Shown: in pieces, positions 1-7,689 of the stretch
Layout: every line of letters begins with the position of its first letter
Position numbering within the stretch: the stretch's first letter is position 1
Source: CAVQCJ01 sp963849365
GTDB taxonomy: Bacteria; Actinomycetota; Actinomycetes; Prado026
DNA length: 64,000 nt
Assembly: GCA_963849365.1 (NCBI GenBank)
Contig: CAWKHA010000004.1
Coordinates: 1,860,001-1,924,000, forward strand
Reading direction: 5' to 3'
Made by a program: the position numbers and the translations under genes
Notes under the pieces: model-generated
The model's database searches: none
What the model was told of the DNA's origin: nothing
The model's input: the letters and a program-made list of their open reading frames with translations, nothing else

Positions 1-58
1 ACGAGCGGGTCGCCGCGGCAGCCGCCCGCCTCTCCTGAAGCGTCGTGTGCAACGACCG

Positions 59-71
59 GCTCCGGGGGAGC
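59..71 (-). terminator. weak hairpin after the diguanylate cyclase gene
   Basis: GCTCC, loop GGG, GGAGC lies just beyond the stop codon of the diguanylate cyclase gene on the minus strand. There is no T-run, so this is only a possible terminator. The remaining bases from 1 to 58 show nothing I can name. Confidence 0.25.
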
Positions 72-77
72 GGCTGG

Positions 78-1661
78 CTAGCGGGCGACCCGCAGCTTGC
101 CGCGGCCGTCGGCTTTCGCCCCGTAGAGCGCCTCGTCCGCCCGCCGGTACAACGTGTCCAGGTCTTCCGGTCCACTCCCGCAGGCGGCGCCCACGCTGAC
201 GGTGACGGTCAGCCCCGGTCGTAGCGCCGCCCAGTCCTCGGCGTCGACGAGCTGTCCGACGGCATCCGCGCGGGCCAGCACGACGTCGGCCGGTGCCCCG
301 GTGAGCACGGCGCCGAACTCGTCACCGCCCAGCCGTACCGCCAGGTCCTCGGGGCGCAGCACGGACGTGACCAGCTGGCCGATCCGTCGTAGCACATGGT
401 CCCCGACCTCGTGCCCGAACATGTCGTTGACCGGCTTGAAGCGGTCGACGTCCACGACCAGCATCGCCACCGCGGCGCCCACGGCGAGGGTGGCGCGCAG
501 GTAGTCCAGCCGCTCGTCGAACGCACGACGGTTCCCCAGCCCGGTCAGCGGGTCCTCGAGCGTGACCCGGACCAGGTGCTCGTGCTCGGCCCGCAGCCGC
601 CGGTGGTGCACCTGCTCGCGTGCGGCCGCGAGCCGCACGAGACGGTCGTCCCAGCGCTGCCGCGCCAGTGTCCGCGCGTACGCCCGGACCTCGACGCCGC
701 GCTCGGGTTCGCGCGCCTGCTCGACCTGCGCCGCGGTCCAGTCGGCGAACGAGCGCTCGTAGATCGTCCCCTGGCTGCGGGTCAGCGCCTGCGCTGCGCC
801 CGCCTCGGCCGCTGCCTCGTCGAGCCGTCCGGCGCGCAGGTGCGCGTGGGCCAGCGCCAGGTGCACCTGGGTGGACGGCAGCCAGTCCTGTCCCTCGACC
901 TCCGCCCCGAGCGCGGTCAGCATCGGCACGCCGTCGTCGCCGGCCTGGTCGAGCAGGACCAGGCGCGCCAGCAGGCTCACCTGGAGCTCGCGGCCCCAAC
1001 CGTCGGGGAGATCGTTGAGCTCGACCGCCCCGGTGCTCGGCATGCGTGCCGCCGCCTCGACGTCGCCCACCTCGAGCAGCGCCGCCGTCCACCAGAACCA
1101 GGTCAGCGCCCGGTTGAGCCCGATCACGGGCGTGAGCAGCTGGTCGTCGCACAGCGGCAGCAGCTCTTCGGAGCGGGTGTAGAGCTCGTCCCCGAGCTCC
1201 CAGAGGTTCAGCGCCTCGTACGCGACGGCGAGGCTGATCATCCCGCTGACCCGGGCCAGCGGGTCGCCGTCGGCGTCGAGCAGGACCACGCCGCGGCTCG
1301 CCTCGGCCGCGAACCCGATCAGGTCGCCGTCGCGCAGGGCCAGCTCGGCCCGCATCCCCAGCGCAGCGGCCAGCAGGCCGAGGTCGCCGGCCCGCTCGGC
1401 GTCGTCCACCAGCCGAGCGCACGCCTGGTGCGCCTGGTCCGGCAGGTGGGTGACCGCGTCGACGGCCTGGGCATAGCGCAGGGCGGTGGTGACCTCGACC
1501 CAGCCCGCGGCCTGCGACCGTTCGACGGCCTCCAGCACCTCGGCGCGCGCGGCGCCCGCCGCAGGTGTCTGGAGCTCCTCGACCAGGTGGTAGGCGCGCA
1601 GCAACGCGGCACGCCGTTCCGGCGGCGTCCCTCTCGTGTCGCTGCGCGTGACCAGCTGCAT
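78..1661 (-). CDS. GGDEF diguanylate cyclase with helical-repeat N-terminus
   Basis: Makes cyclic di-GMP from two GTP. The last 170 or so residues form a GGDEF domain: DPLTGLGNRRAF at its start, an intact RLGGDEF active site (315-329 in DNA) and, exactly five residues before it, RPED, which fits the RxxD product-inhibition site. The first 340 residues are rich in A/L/E helical pairs like TPR repeats, with no signal peptide and no membrane segment, so the enzyme is cytoplasmic and probably senses a protein or small ligand. A TTG start at 1688 is possible, but the ATG at 1661 is preceded by GAGGGGG at good spacing and is preferred. No EAL domain is present. Confidence 0.88.
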   Translation of the reverse strand: MQLVTRSDTRGTPPERRAALLRAYHLVEELQTPAAGAARAEVLEAVERSQAAGWVEVTTALRYAQAVDAVTHLPDQAHQACARLVDDAERAGDLGLLAAALGMRAELALRDGDLIGFAAEASRGVVLLDADGDPLARVSGMISLAVAYEALNLWELGDELYTRSEELLPLCDDQLLTPVIGLNRALTWFWWTAALLEVGDVEAAARMPSTGAVELNDLPDGWGRELQVSLLARLVLLDQAGDDGVPMLTALGAEVEGQDWLPSTQVHLALAHAHLRAGRLDEAAAEAGAAQALTRSQGTIYERSFADWTAAQVEQAREPERGVEVRAYARTLARQRWDDRLVRLAAAREQVHHRRLRAEHEHLVRVTLEDPLTGLGNRRAFDERLDYLRATLAVGAAVAMLVVDVDRFKPVNDMFGHEVGDHVLRRIGQLVTSVLRPEDLAVRLGGDEFGAVLTGAPADVVLARADAVGQLVDAEDWAALRPGLTVTVSVGAACGSGPEDLDTLYRRADEALYGAKADGRGKLRVAR

Positions 1662-1732
1662 GCCGGCGCACCCCCTCGGCCCTGCCAAACCCCCCTGGGT
1701 GTATCGGCGTGCCCGCCCCGGCGCCTGAGGCG

Positions 1733-2665
1733 TCAGTCGTTGGTGTGCAGGGCCTGGTTCAGCCCGCCCCAGTCACCGGTCCGGGGCTGCGCCTCGAGTG
1801 CGCCGGTCACGCTGTTGCGCCGGAACAGCAGCCCCGGGCGGCCCGAGAGCTCCGCTGCCTTCACGACCGAGCCGTCCGGCAGCACGACCTTGGCCCCCGC
1901 GGTGACGTAGCAGCCGGCCTCGACCACGCAGTCGTCGCCGAGCGATATGCCGATGCCGGCGTTCGCGCCGACCAGGCACCGGCGCCCGATCCGTACGACT
2001 TGCCGGCCGCCGCCGGACAGCGTTCCCATGACCGAGGCGCCGCCGCCGATGTCCGAGCCGTCGTCGACGACGACACCGGCGCTGATCCGGCCCTCCACCA
2101 TCGAGGCACCCAGCGTCCCGGCGTTGTAGTTCACGAACCCCTCGTGCATGACGGTCGTCCCCTCGGCCAGGTGCGCCCCCAGCCGTACCCGGTCCCCGTC
2201 CGCCACCCGCACGCCCGTCGGCAGCACGTAGTCGACCATGCGCGGGAACTTGTCGACGCCCAGGACGGTGAGCGGCCCGCGCCCGCGCAGCCGGATGCGG
2301 ACGGCCTCGAAGCCCTCGACGGCGCACGGACCCACGCTCGTCCAGACCACGTTCGACAGCAGGCCGAAGATGCCCTCGAGCGAGCACCCGTGCGGGCGCA
2401 CCAGGCGGTGCGAGAGCAGGTGCAGGCGCAGGTACACGTCGGTCGCGTCGGCCGGCGGCGCGTCCAGGTCGACGGTGACGACCACGACCTCGCTGCGAAC
2501 CTCGCGCAGGTCGTCCGAGCCGGCCAGGTCCGCCAGCCCCGGCGGCACCGGCGGGTCGGTGCCCAGGACGGGTTGCGGGTAGTAGACGTCCAGCACCCGG
2601 CCGGCCCGGTCGTACGTCGCGAGCCCCACGCCTGCCGCGACGCGCTCGCCGGCTGCCTCGTCCAC
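1733..2665 (-). CDS. dapD: tetrahydrodipicolinate N-succinyltransferase (DapD, actinobacterial type)
   Basis: Transfers succinyl from succinyl-CoA to tetrahydrodipicolinate in the succinylase branch of diaminopimelate/lysine synthesis, feeding peptidoglycan. The 310 residues show a mixed N-terminal domain followed by a left-handed beta-helix of hexapeptide repeats (GRISAGVVVDDGSDIGGGAS, then RCLVGANAGIGISLGDD) and the C-terminal GLLFRRNS segment found in this group. The length is typical of the actinobacterial form. The GTG start lies 18 bases from the start codon of divergent dapE, and its -10 box (TACCGT on this strand) ends 6 bases before GTG, so the mRNA is probably leaderless. The divergent partner catalyses a later step of the same pathway, which supports the call. 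Confidence 0.95.
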   Translation of the reverse strand: MDEAAGERVAAGVGLATYDRAGRVLDVYYPQPVLGTDPPVPPGLADLAGSDDLREVRSEVVVVTVDLDAPPADATDVYLRLHLLSHRLVRPHGCSLEGIFGLLSNVVWTSVGPCAVEGFEAVRIRLRGRGPLTVLGVDKFPRMVDYVLPTGVRVADGDRVRLGAHLAEGTTVMHEGFVNYNAGTLGASMVEGRISAGVVVDDGSDIGGGASVMGTLSGGGRQVVRIGRRCLVGANAGIGISLGDDCVVEAGCYVTAGAKVVLPDGSVVKAAELSGRPGLLFRRNSVTGALEAQPRTGDWGGLNQALHTND

Positions 2666-2670
2666 GCCGC

Positions 2671-2677
2671 TACGGTA
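2671..2677. promoter_or_regulatory. symmetric bidirectional -10 element between dapD and dapE
   Basis: The heptamer TACGGTA reads TACGGT on the plus strand and TACCGT on the minus strand. Each hexamer ends 6 bases before the start codon on its own side (GTG at 2683 and GTG at 2665). Both genes would therefore be transcribed from one shared site as leaderless messages. Only 17 bases separate the two genes, leaving no room for ribosome binding sites. Confidence 0.6.
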
Positions 2678-2682
2678 GCCCG

Positions 2683-3759
2683 GTGATCAACCTCGACCTG
2701 GGACAGGACGGCCCGACGCTGGCCGCGTCCCTGGTCGACGTGTACTCGGTGAGCGGGTCGGAGGGGCCGCTGGCGGACGCCGTGCAGGCCGCGCTGGCAC
2801 CGCTGCGGCATCTGCGGGTGGACCGCGACGGCGATGCCGTGGTGGCCAGGACGGCGGCGGGCCGGGGGCAGCGCGTCGTCATCGCCGGTCATCTGGACAC
2901 CGTGCCGGAGGCGGGCAACCTGCCCGGCCGGCGCGCGGGCGGCGTCCTGCACGGCCTGGGCGCCTGCGACATGAAGGGCGGGGTGGCGGTCGCCCTGCGG
3001 CTGGCCGCGTCGGTGCCCGACCCGGACCGGGACGTCACGTTCGTGTTCTACGACGGCGAGGAGGTCGCCGAGCCGCTCAACGGCCTGCGCCGTCTCGCCG
3101 AGCGGCACCGGGACTGGCTGCAGGCGGACCTGGCCGTGCTGATGGAGCCGACCGGCGCGGCCGTCGAGGCCGGGTGCCAGGGGACGCTGCGGTTCGCGGT
3201 CGACACCGCGGGCCGGCGCGCGCACAGCGCCCGGTCCTGGACCGGGGTCAACGCCATCCACGCCGCGACGCCGGTGCTGGAACGGCTGCGGGACTACGTC
3301 CCGCGGCGGGTGCTGGTCGACGGGCTCGAGTACCGCGAGGGGCTCAGCGCCGTGCGCATCGAGGGCGGCGTCGCAGGCAACGTGATCCCGGACGCGTGCA
3401 CCGTGACGGTCAACTACCGGTTCGCCCCGGACCGCACGCTGGACGAGGCCTTGCGGCACGCGCGCGAGGTGTTCGACGGGTTCGAGGTGCGGTGGCTGGA
3501 CGGAGCCGAGGGCGCCCGGCCCGGGCTCGACGACCCTGCCGTCGCCGCGTTCGTCGTCGCGACCGGGCGGGAGCCGAGCCCGAAGTACGGCTGGACAGAC
3601 GTGGCCAGGTTCGCCGCGCTCGGGATCCCTGCGGTCAACTACGGTCCCGGCGACCCCGAGCTGGCCCACACCCGCGAGGAGAGCGTTCCCGACGCGCAGA
3701 TCGTCGAGTGCGAGAACCGTCTGCGCGCCTGGCTCACCACCCCGTCCCCACCCCGTTGA
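2683..3759 (+). CDS. dapE: succinyl-diaminopimelate desuccinylase
   Basis: Removes succinate from N-succinyl-LL-diaminopimelate, the step after the aminotransferase in the succinylase pathway. It is an M20 metallopeptidase-like enzyme of 358 residues. The di-zinc ligands are visible: H70 and D72 in GHLDTVPEAGN, D96 in GACDMKGG, the catalytic glutamate in YDGEEV (126-127), E155 in LMEPTG, and a late histidine in LAHTREES. The lid/dimerisation domain lies in the middle. No signal peptide is seen, so the enzyme is cytoplasmic. It is divergent from dapD, and a strong hairpin at 3841-3874 follows it. Codon use matches its neighbours. Confidence 0.95.
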   Translation: MINLDLGQDGPTLAASLVDVYSVSGSEGPLADAVQAALAPLRHLRVDRDGDAVVARTAAGRGQRVVIAGHLDTVPEAGNLPGRRAGGVLHGLGACDMKGGVAVALRLAASVPDPDRDVTFVFYDGEEVAEPLNGLRRLAERHRDWLQADLAVLMEPTGAAVEAGCQGTLRFAVDTAGRRAHSARSWTGVNAIHAATPVLERLRDYVPRRVLVDGLEYREGLSAVRIEGGVAGNVIPDACTVTVNYRFAPDRTLDEALRHAREVFDGFEVRWLDGAEGARPGLDDPAVAAFVVATGREPSPKYGWTDVARFAALGIPAVNYGPGDPELAHTREESVPDAQIVECENRLRAWLTTPSPPR

Positions 3760-3840
3760 TCGCGAGCAACACCTGCGACACGCCGGGATACCGGTGTCCT
3801 GCTCGAGATCATCGCTGACCGGGGGCGTATGGGAACGGCC

Positions 3841-3874
3841 GCGGCCCCGGGACCGCGATGGGTCCCGGGGCCGC
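3841..3874. terminator. bidirectional terminator hairpin between dapE and yceI
   Basis: A perfect 14-base inverted repeat (GCGGCCCCGGGACC and its complement) encloses the loop GCGATG. It sits between two convergent genes, as expected for a shared terminator. There is no T-run, which is usual for high-GC actinobacteria. Confidence 0.75.
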
Positions 3875-3896
3875 AGGCCGGAGCAGGCAGATCGGG

Positions 3897-4457
3897 TCAG
3901 GCGTTGGCGAGCACGTCGACGCGCACGGCCGACACGTCGAGGGTGATCTTCACCTTGTCCGAGACGAGGATGCCGCCGCCGTCGAGCGGGACGTTCCAGG
4001 TCAGGCCGAAGTCCTTGCGGCTGATCGTGGTCTCGCCGGAGAACCCGATGCGCTGGTTCCCGAACGGGTCCTTCTCGACGCCCTCGAGCTCGACCGCGAT
4101 CTCGACCGGGCGGGTGGTGCCCCTGATGGTCAGGTCGCCGACCAGGACGAAGTCGTCGCCGTCCGTGCGGACGGAGGTCGACCGGAAGGTGAGCGTGGGG
4201 TAGTTCGCGACGTCGAGGAAGTCCTCGCCGCGGACGTGGCCGTCGCGCTGCTCGTTGCCGCTGCCGAAGCTGGCGGCCTGGATGGTGACCTCCGCCTTGG
4301 ATCCGGCCGGGTTGTGGCCGTCGAGGGTCAGGCTGCCCTCGAACTCACCGAACGCGCCCCGGACGGTGGTGACCATCGCGTGCTTGGCGCTGAAACCAAC
4401 CCGCGTGTGGGCGACGTCCAGGTTCCACGTACCGCTGACGTTGGAAAGGTCGGTCAT
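3897..4457 (-). CDS. YceI family lipid-binding protein
   Basis: The 186 residues match the YceI family, an extended lipocalin-like barrel that binds polyisoprenoid-type lipids. Seen here: GTWNLDVAHTRVGFSAKHAM at residues 9-28, the central KAEVTIQAASFGSGNEQRDGH, and HVRGEDFLDVANYPTLTFRS. Many YceI proteins are periplasmic, but this one has no signal peptide, as is common for actinobacterial copies. The ATG has a clear ribosome site (GAGGAGC). An AT-rich patch with direct repeats lies upstream at 4509-4540 and probably carries its promoter and operator. The exact ligand is not known. Confidence 0.9.
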   Translation of the reverse strand: MTDLSNVSGTWNLDVAHTRVGFSAKHAMVTTVRGAFGEFEGSLTLDGHNPAGSKAEVTIQAASFGSGNEQRDGHVRGEDFLDVANYPTLTFRSTSVRTDGDDFVLVGDLTIRGTTRPVEIAVELEGVEKDPFGNQRIGFSGETTISRKDFGLTWNVPLDGGGILVSDKVKITLDVSAVRVDVLANA

Positions 4458-4508
4458 GTCGTGCTCCTCGGGCTCCGGCGGGAGGGGTTGGGGCCCCTCC
4501 CGAGACTT

Positions 4509-4540
4509 GTTGAACGCTCAATAAACATAGTTGAACATAG
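4509..4540 (-). promoter_or_regulatory. AT-rich repeat-containing control region upstream of yceI
   Basis: GTTGAAC occurs at 4509-4515 and 4530-4536, 21 bases apart. AACATAG occurs at 4524-4530 and 4534-4540, 10 bases apart. Both spacings are whole helical turns, as for a protein binding one face of DNA. This is one of the most AT-rich stretches in the window. It probably holds the yceI promoter; the regulator is not known. Confidence 0.45.
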
Positions 4541-4647
4541 AACTATTCCGGAGGCAAGTCGGGCTTCCCGGTGGCCTCGTCCGGCCGCGGCCGAGGCGGT
4601 CGGGTGAACGGGGTGCGAACGTCCCGGGCGGCCACGTCCGGCCCGGC

Positions 4648-4653
4648 TAGCGT
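4648..4653 (+). promoter_or_regulatory. -10 box TAGCGT of a probable leaderless promoter
   Basis: TAGCGT is followed by exactly 6 bases and the GTG start of the first LOG-family gene at 4660. This geometry predicts that transcription starts at or next to the G of the start codon. Confidence 0.5.
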
Positions 4654-4659
4654 TGAGGC

Positions 4660-5520
4660 GTGACCGAACGACGACGCGAGGACCCGACATCGCAGCGCAC
4701 CCAGCCGCAGGAGCGCCAGCGCGGCCCGGTCCGGCTGCGCGGCAGCCAGGTGACCGACAGCACGACCGACCAGCGGCTGCTGGACTCGCGCGGTCCCACC
4801 GACTGGGTGCACGCCGACCCCTGGCGGGTCCTGCGCATCCAGTCCGAGTTCGTCGAGGGCTTCGGGACGCTGGCCGAGCTGGGCCCGGCCGTGTCGGTGT
4901 TCGGCAGCGCCCGCACCCCTCGCGACCAGCCCGAGTACCGCTTCGCCGAGCGGATCGGTGCGGCTCTCGCGAGGGCGGGCTTCGCCGTGATCACCGGCGG
5001 CGGTCCGGGCGTCATGGAGGGCGCCAACAAGGGATGCTGCGACGCCGGCGGGGTGTCGGTGGGCCTGGGCATCGAGCTGCCGTTCGAGCAGAAGATGAAC
5101 GACTGGGTCGACGTCGGGATCGTGTTCCGCTACTTCTTCGCGCGCAAGACGATGTTCGTGAAGTACTCCCAGGGCTTCGTGGTCCTCCCCGGCGGGTTCG
5201 GGACTCTCGACGAGCTGTTCGAGGCGCTGACGCTGGTGCAGACCCGCAAGGTCACCGCCTTCCCCGTCGTGCTGGTCGGGACCGAGTACTGGGGCGGGCT
5301 GATCGACTGGCTGCGCGGCACCGTGCTCCCATCCGGCAAGGTCTCGGTCCCCGACCTGGACCTCGTGCACGTGACCGACGACGTGGACGAGGCGATCGCG
5401 GCGATCCTGCTGGCCGAGCGCGAGCGGGACGCGCGCACGTCGACCGAGCGGGCGTCGCTGGTCGCGCTCGCCGATGCCGAGCTGCGAGCGGCGGGCGAAC
5501 CGCCCCGGAACGGCACGTGA
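4660..5520 (+). CDS. LOG family (TIGR00730) Rossmann-fold hydrolase, copy 1
   Basis: LOG-family proteins are phosphoribohydrolases that free cytokinin-type bases from nucleotide monophosphates; many bacterial members have an unsettled role. The 286-residue protein carries both signature motifs: GGGPGVMEGANKG and PGGFGTLDELFE (from about residue 177), which bear the catalytic arginine/glutamate region. The first 75 residues are a polar, arginine-rich extension. A second family member begins within its stop codon (GTGA overlap), so the two are translated together. Synteny with the mycobacterial dapE-folP2 region suggests an old neighbourhood. Confidence 0.88.
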   Translation: MTERRREDPTSQRTQPQERQRGPVRLRGSQVTDSTTDQRLLDSRGPTDWVHADPWRVLRIQSEFVEGFGTLAELGPAVSVFGSARTPRDQPEYRFAERIGAALARAGFAVITGGGPGVMEGANKGCCDAGGVSVGLGIELPFEQKMNDWVDVGIVFRYFFARKTMFVKYSQGFVVLPGGFGTLDELFEALTLVQTRKVTAFPVVLVGTEYWGGLIDWLRGTVLPSGKVSVPDLDLVHVTDDVDEAIAAILLAERERDARTSTERASLVALADAELRAAGEPPRNGT

Positions 5521-6173
5521 CGCTGTCGCCCGAGGTCGCCGCGGCCGCACGCCCGCCGACGGTGTGCGTCTTCTGCTCCTCCAGCGAGCGCATCGACCCG
5601 GCGTACGTCGAGCTGGCGGCACAGGTCGGTGCGGCGCTCGCCGAGCGGGGCTGGCGGCTGGTGTCCGGCGGCGGGTCGGTCTCGATGATGGGCGCCGTCG
5701 CGCGAGCCGCGCGAGCCGGTGGGGCGCACACGCTCGGCGTGATCCCGCGCGCGCTGGAGGCGGCCGAGGTCGCCGACCACAGCGCCGACGAGCTCGTGGT
5801 CACCGAGGGCATGCGTGAGCGGAAGGGGCTGATGGACGCGCGCGCCGACGCGTTCTTGACCCTGCCAGGAGGGATCGGGACGCTCGAGGAGCTGCTGGAG
5901 ATCTGGGTGGCGCGCTCACTGGGCATGCACGCCAAGCCGGTGGTCGTGCTCGACCCCGACGACCTGTACGCGCCGCTGCGGACCCAGGTGGACGCGCTGG
6001 TGGACGCGGGGTTCGTCCGGCCTTCCGCGGCGGCCGAGGTGGTCTGGGTGCGCACGGTCGCCGCGGCGTTCGACGCGCTGACGGAGGGGATCGCGGCCAC
6101 CGTCGGCGAACCGATCCGTGTCCACCCCGAGGGCCGGGAAGAGGCCGAGGAGTACCTGGAGGCGCAGCCCTGA
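5517..6173 (+). CDS. LOG family (TIGR00730) Rossmann-fold hydrolase, copy 2
   Basis: This second, shorter LOG protein has 218 residues with SGGGSVSMMGAVA and PGGIGTLEELLEIW (from about residue 117). The GTG at 5517 overlaps the stop of copy 1 by four bases, so translational coupling is likely. The two copies differ clearly: the nucleotide-binding motif is GGGSVSMMG here against GGGPGVMEG in copy 1. They may therefore act on different nucleotides or form a hetero-oligomer, which is inference. It ends 10 bases from the convergent folP2 stop. Confidence 0.88.
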   Translation: MTLSPEVAAAARPPTVCVFCSSSERIDPAYVELAAQVGAALAERGWRLVSGGGSVSMMGAVARAARAGGAHTLGVIPRALEAAEVADHSADELVVTEGMRERKGLMDARADAFLTLPGGIGTLEELLEIWVARSLGMHAKPVVVLDPDDLYAPLRTQVDALVDAGFVRPSAAAEVVWVRTVAAAFDALTEGIAATVGEPIRVHPEGREEAEEYLEAQP

Positions 6174-6183
6174 CGGGCGCCGC

Positions 6184-7047
6184 TCAGGCCAGGCCGCGGC
6201 GGGCGACGGCCGGCGGGCGCACTCCGGCTATGGACGCGACCATGTCCAGCGTCTGGCGGGTCTCGGCGACGTTGTGCGCACGGAAGACCCTGGCGCCGAG
6301 CCAGGCGCTCACCGCGGTCGCGGCCAGTGTCCCGACCAGCCGCCCGCCGACGGGCCGGTCGAGCGTCTCGCCCACGAAGTCCTTGTTGGACAGGGACACG
6401 AGCACCGGCCAGCCGGTCGCGACCAGCTCGTCCAGCCGTCGCGTCGACTCCAGCGAGTGCCGGGTGTTCTTGCCGAAGTCGTGGCCGGGGTCGACGAGGA
6501 CGGCGTCCGGGCGTACGCCGGCGGAGACGGCCGCTGCCGCCAGCGACGTCGTGGTCCGCAGCACGTCGGCCACGACGTCTTCGTACTGCACGCGGTGCGG
6601 ACGCGTGCGCGGCGCGTGCCCGCCGGCGTGCGTGCAGACGTACCCGGCGTCGAAAGCGGCGGCCACCTCGAGCAGCGCCGGGTCGACACCGCCCCACGCG
6701 TCGTTCACCAGGTCGGCGCCCTCGCCGCACACGACCCGGGCGACCTCGCTGCGCCAGGTGTCGACGCTGATCACGAGCTCGGGGTACCGGGACCGCACCC
6801 GGGCCACGAACGTCGCCGTCCGCCGGATCTCCTCCTGCGCGTCGACCTCCGTACCGGGCCCGGCCTTGACGCCTCCGACGTCGACGATCCCGGCGCCCTC
6901 CTCGACGGCCTGGGCGACCGCGTCGAGGGCCGCATCCTCCGCGAACGTGGCGCCGCGGTCGTAGAACGAGTCGGGCGTCCGGTTGACGATCGCCATCACC
7001 ACGAGCTCGTCGTCGGTGAACGTGCGCGCACCCAGCCGGATCGGCAC
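6184..7047 (-). CDS. folP2: dihydropteroate synthase-like protein, FolP2 type
   Basis: A TIM-barrel protein of 287 residues in the dihydropteroate synthase family. The N-terminal signature reads NRTPDSFYDRGATF, where active folate enzymes usually have NVTPDSFSDGG. This matches the second mycobacterial paralogue FolP2, which I recall has been reported to lack synthase activity. DVGG and DPGHDFGKNT motifs follow. The start is GTG at 7047, placed by the ideal AGGAGGT ribosome site just upstream. In mycobacteria folP2 is followed by gpgS; here it is inverted relative to the DivIVA-like gene, 48 bases away, and gpgS is absent. A true folate role is unlikely but not excluded. Confidence 0.85.
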   Translation of the reverse strand: MPIRLGARTFTDDELVVMAIVNRTPDSFYDRGATFAEDAALDAVAQAVEEGAGIVDVGGVKAGPGTEVDAQEEIRRTATFVARVRSRYPELVISVDTWRSEVARVVCGEGADLVNDAWGGVDPALLEVAAAFDAGYVCTHAGGHAPRTRPHRVQYEDVVADVLRTTTSLAAAAVSAGVRPDAVLVDPGHDFGKNTRHSLESTRRLDELVATGWPVLVSLSNKDFVGETLDRPVGGRLVGTLAATAVSAWLGARVFRAHNVAETRQTLDMVASIAGVRPPAVARRGLA

Positions 7048-7095
7048 GGCACCTCCTGCCGGTCGGGGAGTCCCCAGCGTGGCACGATCGGGGAC

Positions 7096-7689
7096 GTGGC
7101 ACTCGTCTGGGTCCTGCTGGCCATCGTCGTCCTCGGCGGCGTGGCGGTGGTCGCGGCCGGCCGCGGTCAGGGGTTGCCGCCGGCCGAGCCGGACCGACCC
7201 GACCTCGCGCTGCCGCCGGACCGCCCGCTGGTGCGCTCGGACGTGGACCAGGTCCGGTTCTCGGTCGGGCTGCGCGGCTACCGGATGGACGAGGTGGACG
7301 ACGTGCTCGACCGGCTGGCCCTCGACCTCGAGGCGCGGGACGAGCGCATCGCCGTCCTCGAGCGCGAGGTCGCCGGCAGCCCCGTGGTCGAGCCGGTCGC
7401 GGAGCCGATCGCCGAGTCCGTGGCCGAGCCGGTCGTGGAGCCGGTCGCCGAGTCCGTGGCCGAGCCGGCCGAAGAGCCGGCCGAGGAGCCGGCGGAAGTC
7501 CTGACTGTGCCGCTGGTCGAACCCGCCGACCAGCCGGCCGGACCGGCGTCGGACGACGACCTCCAGGTCGCCCGGACGATGATCGTCCCCTTTCAGCAGA
7601 CCGACCCCCGGTTCGCACGGGACGACACGAACGCCGCCGAGCCGGTCGAACCGGGGGACGACAGGCCTCGCGGCGCCGCTGGTGCCTGA
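7096..7689 (+). CDS. DivIVA-like membrane-anchored protein with V/A-E-P repeats
   Basis: The 197 residues have three parts: one N-terminal membrane helix (VWVLLAIVVLGGVAVVAA), a DivIVA-type motif (VRFSVGLRGYRMDEVDDVLD followed by a short coiled coil), and a low-complexity E/P/V/A tail. DivIVA motifs bind curved membrane at poles or septa, so a role in cell growth or division-site scaffolding is plausible. The protein resembles the small DivIVA-domain protein beside tag in mycobacteria. The repeat tail contains two exact 24-base copies in the DNA (7409-7468). It overlaps the next gene by 8 bases. The GTG start has only a weak ribosome site and may be leaderless (CACGAT box). Confidence 0.82.
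   Translation: MALVWVLLAIVVLGGVAVVAAGRGQGLPPAEPDRPDLALPPDRPLVRSDVDQVRFSVGLRGYRMDEVDDVLDRLALDLEARDERIAVLEREVAGSPVVEPVAEPIAESVAEPVVEPVAESVAEPAEEPAEEPAEVLTVPLVEPADQPAGPASDDDLQVARTMIVPFQQTDPRFARDDTNAAEPVEPGDDRPRGAAGA
7409..7468 (+). repeat. 24-base direct repeat inside the DivIVA-like gene
   Basis: The same 24 bases occur at 7409-7432 and 7445-7468, a 36-base period that encodes E-S-V-A-E-P units. Copy number could change by slippage without breaking the frame. Confidence 0.85.

Noticed and set aside
396..1910. Long plus-strand frame of 504 codons opposite the diguanylate cyclase
   Set aside because: It is antisense to a gene with intact GGDEF and RxxD motifs and has only arginine/proline-rich composition, a typical shadow frame in high-GC DNA.
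7386..7500. CRISPR-like repetition
   Set aside because: The repeats are coding, in frame and without unique spacers, so this is a protein repeat and not a CRISPR array.
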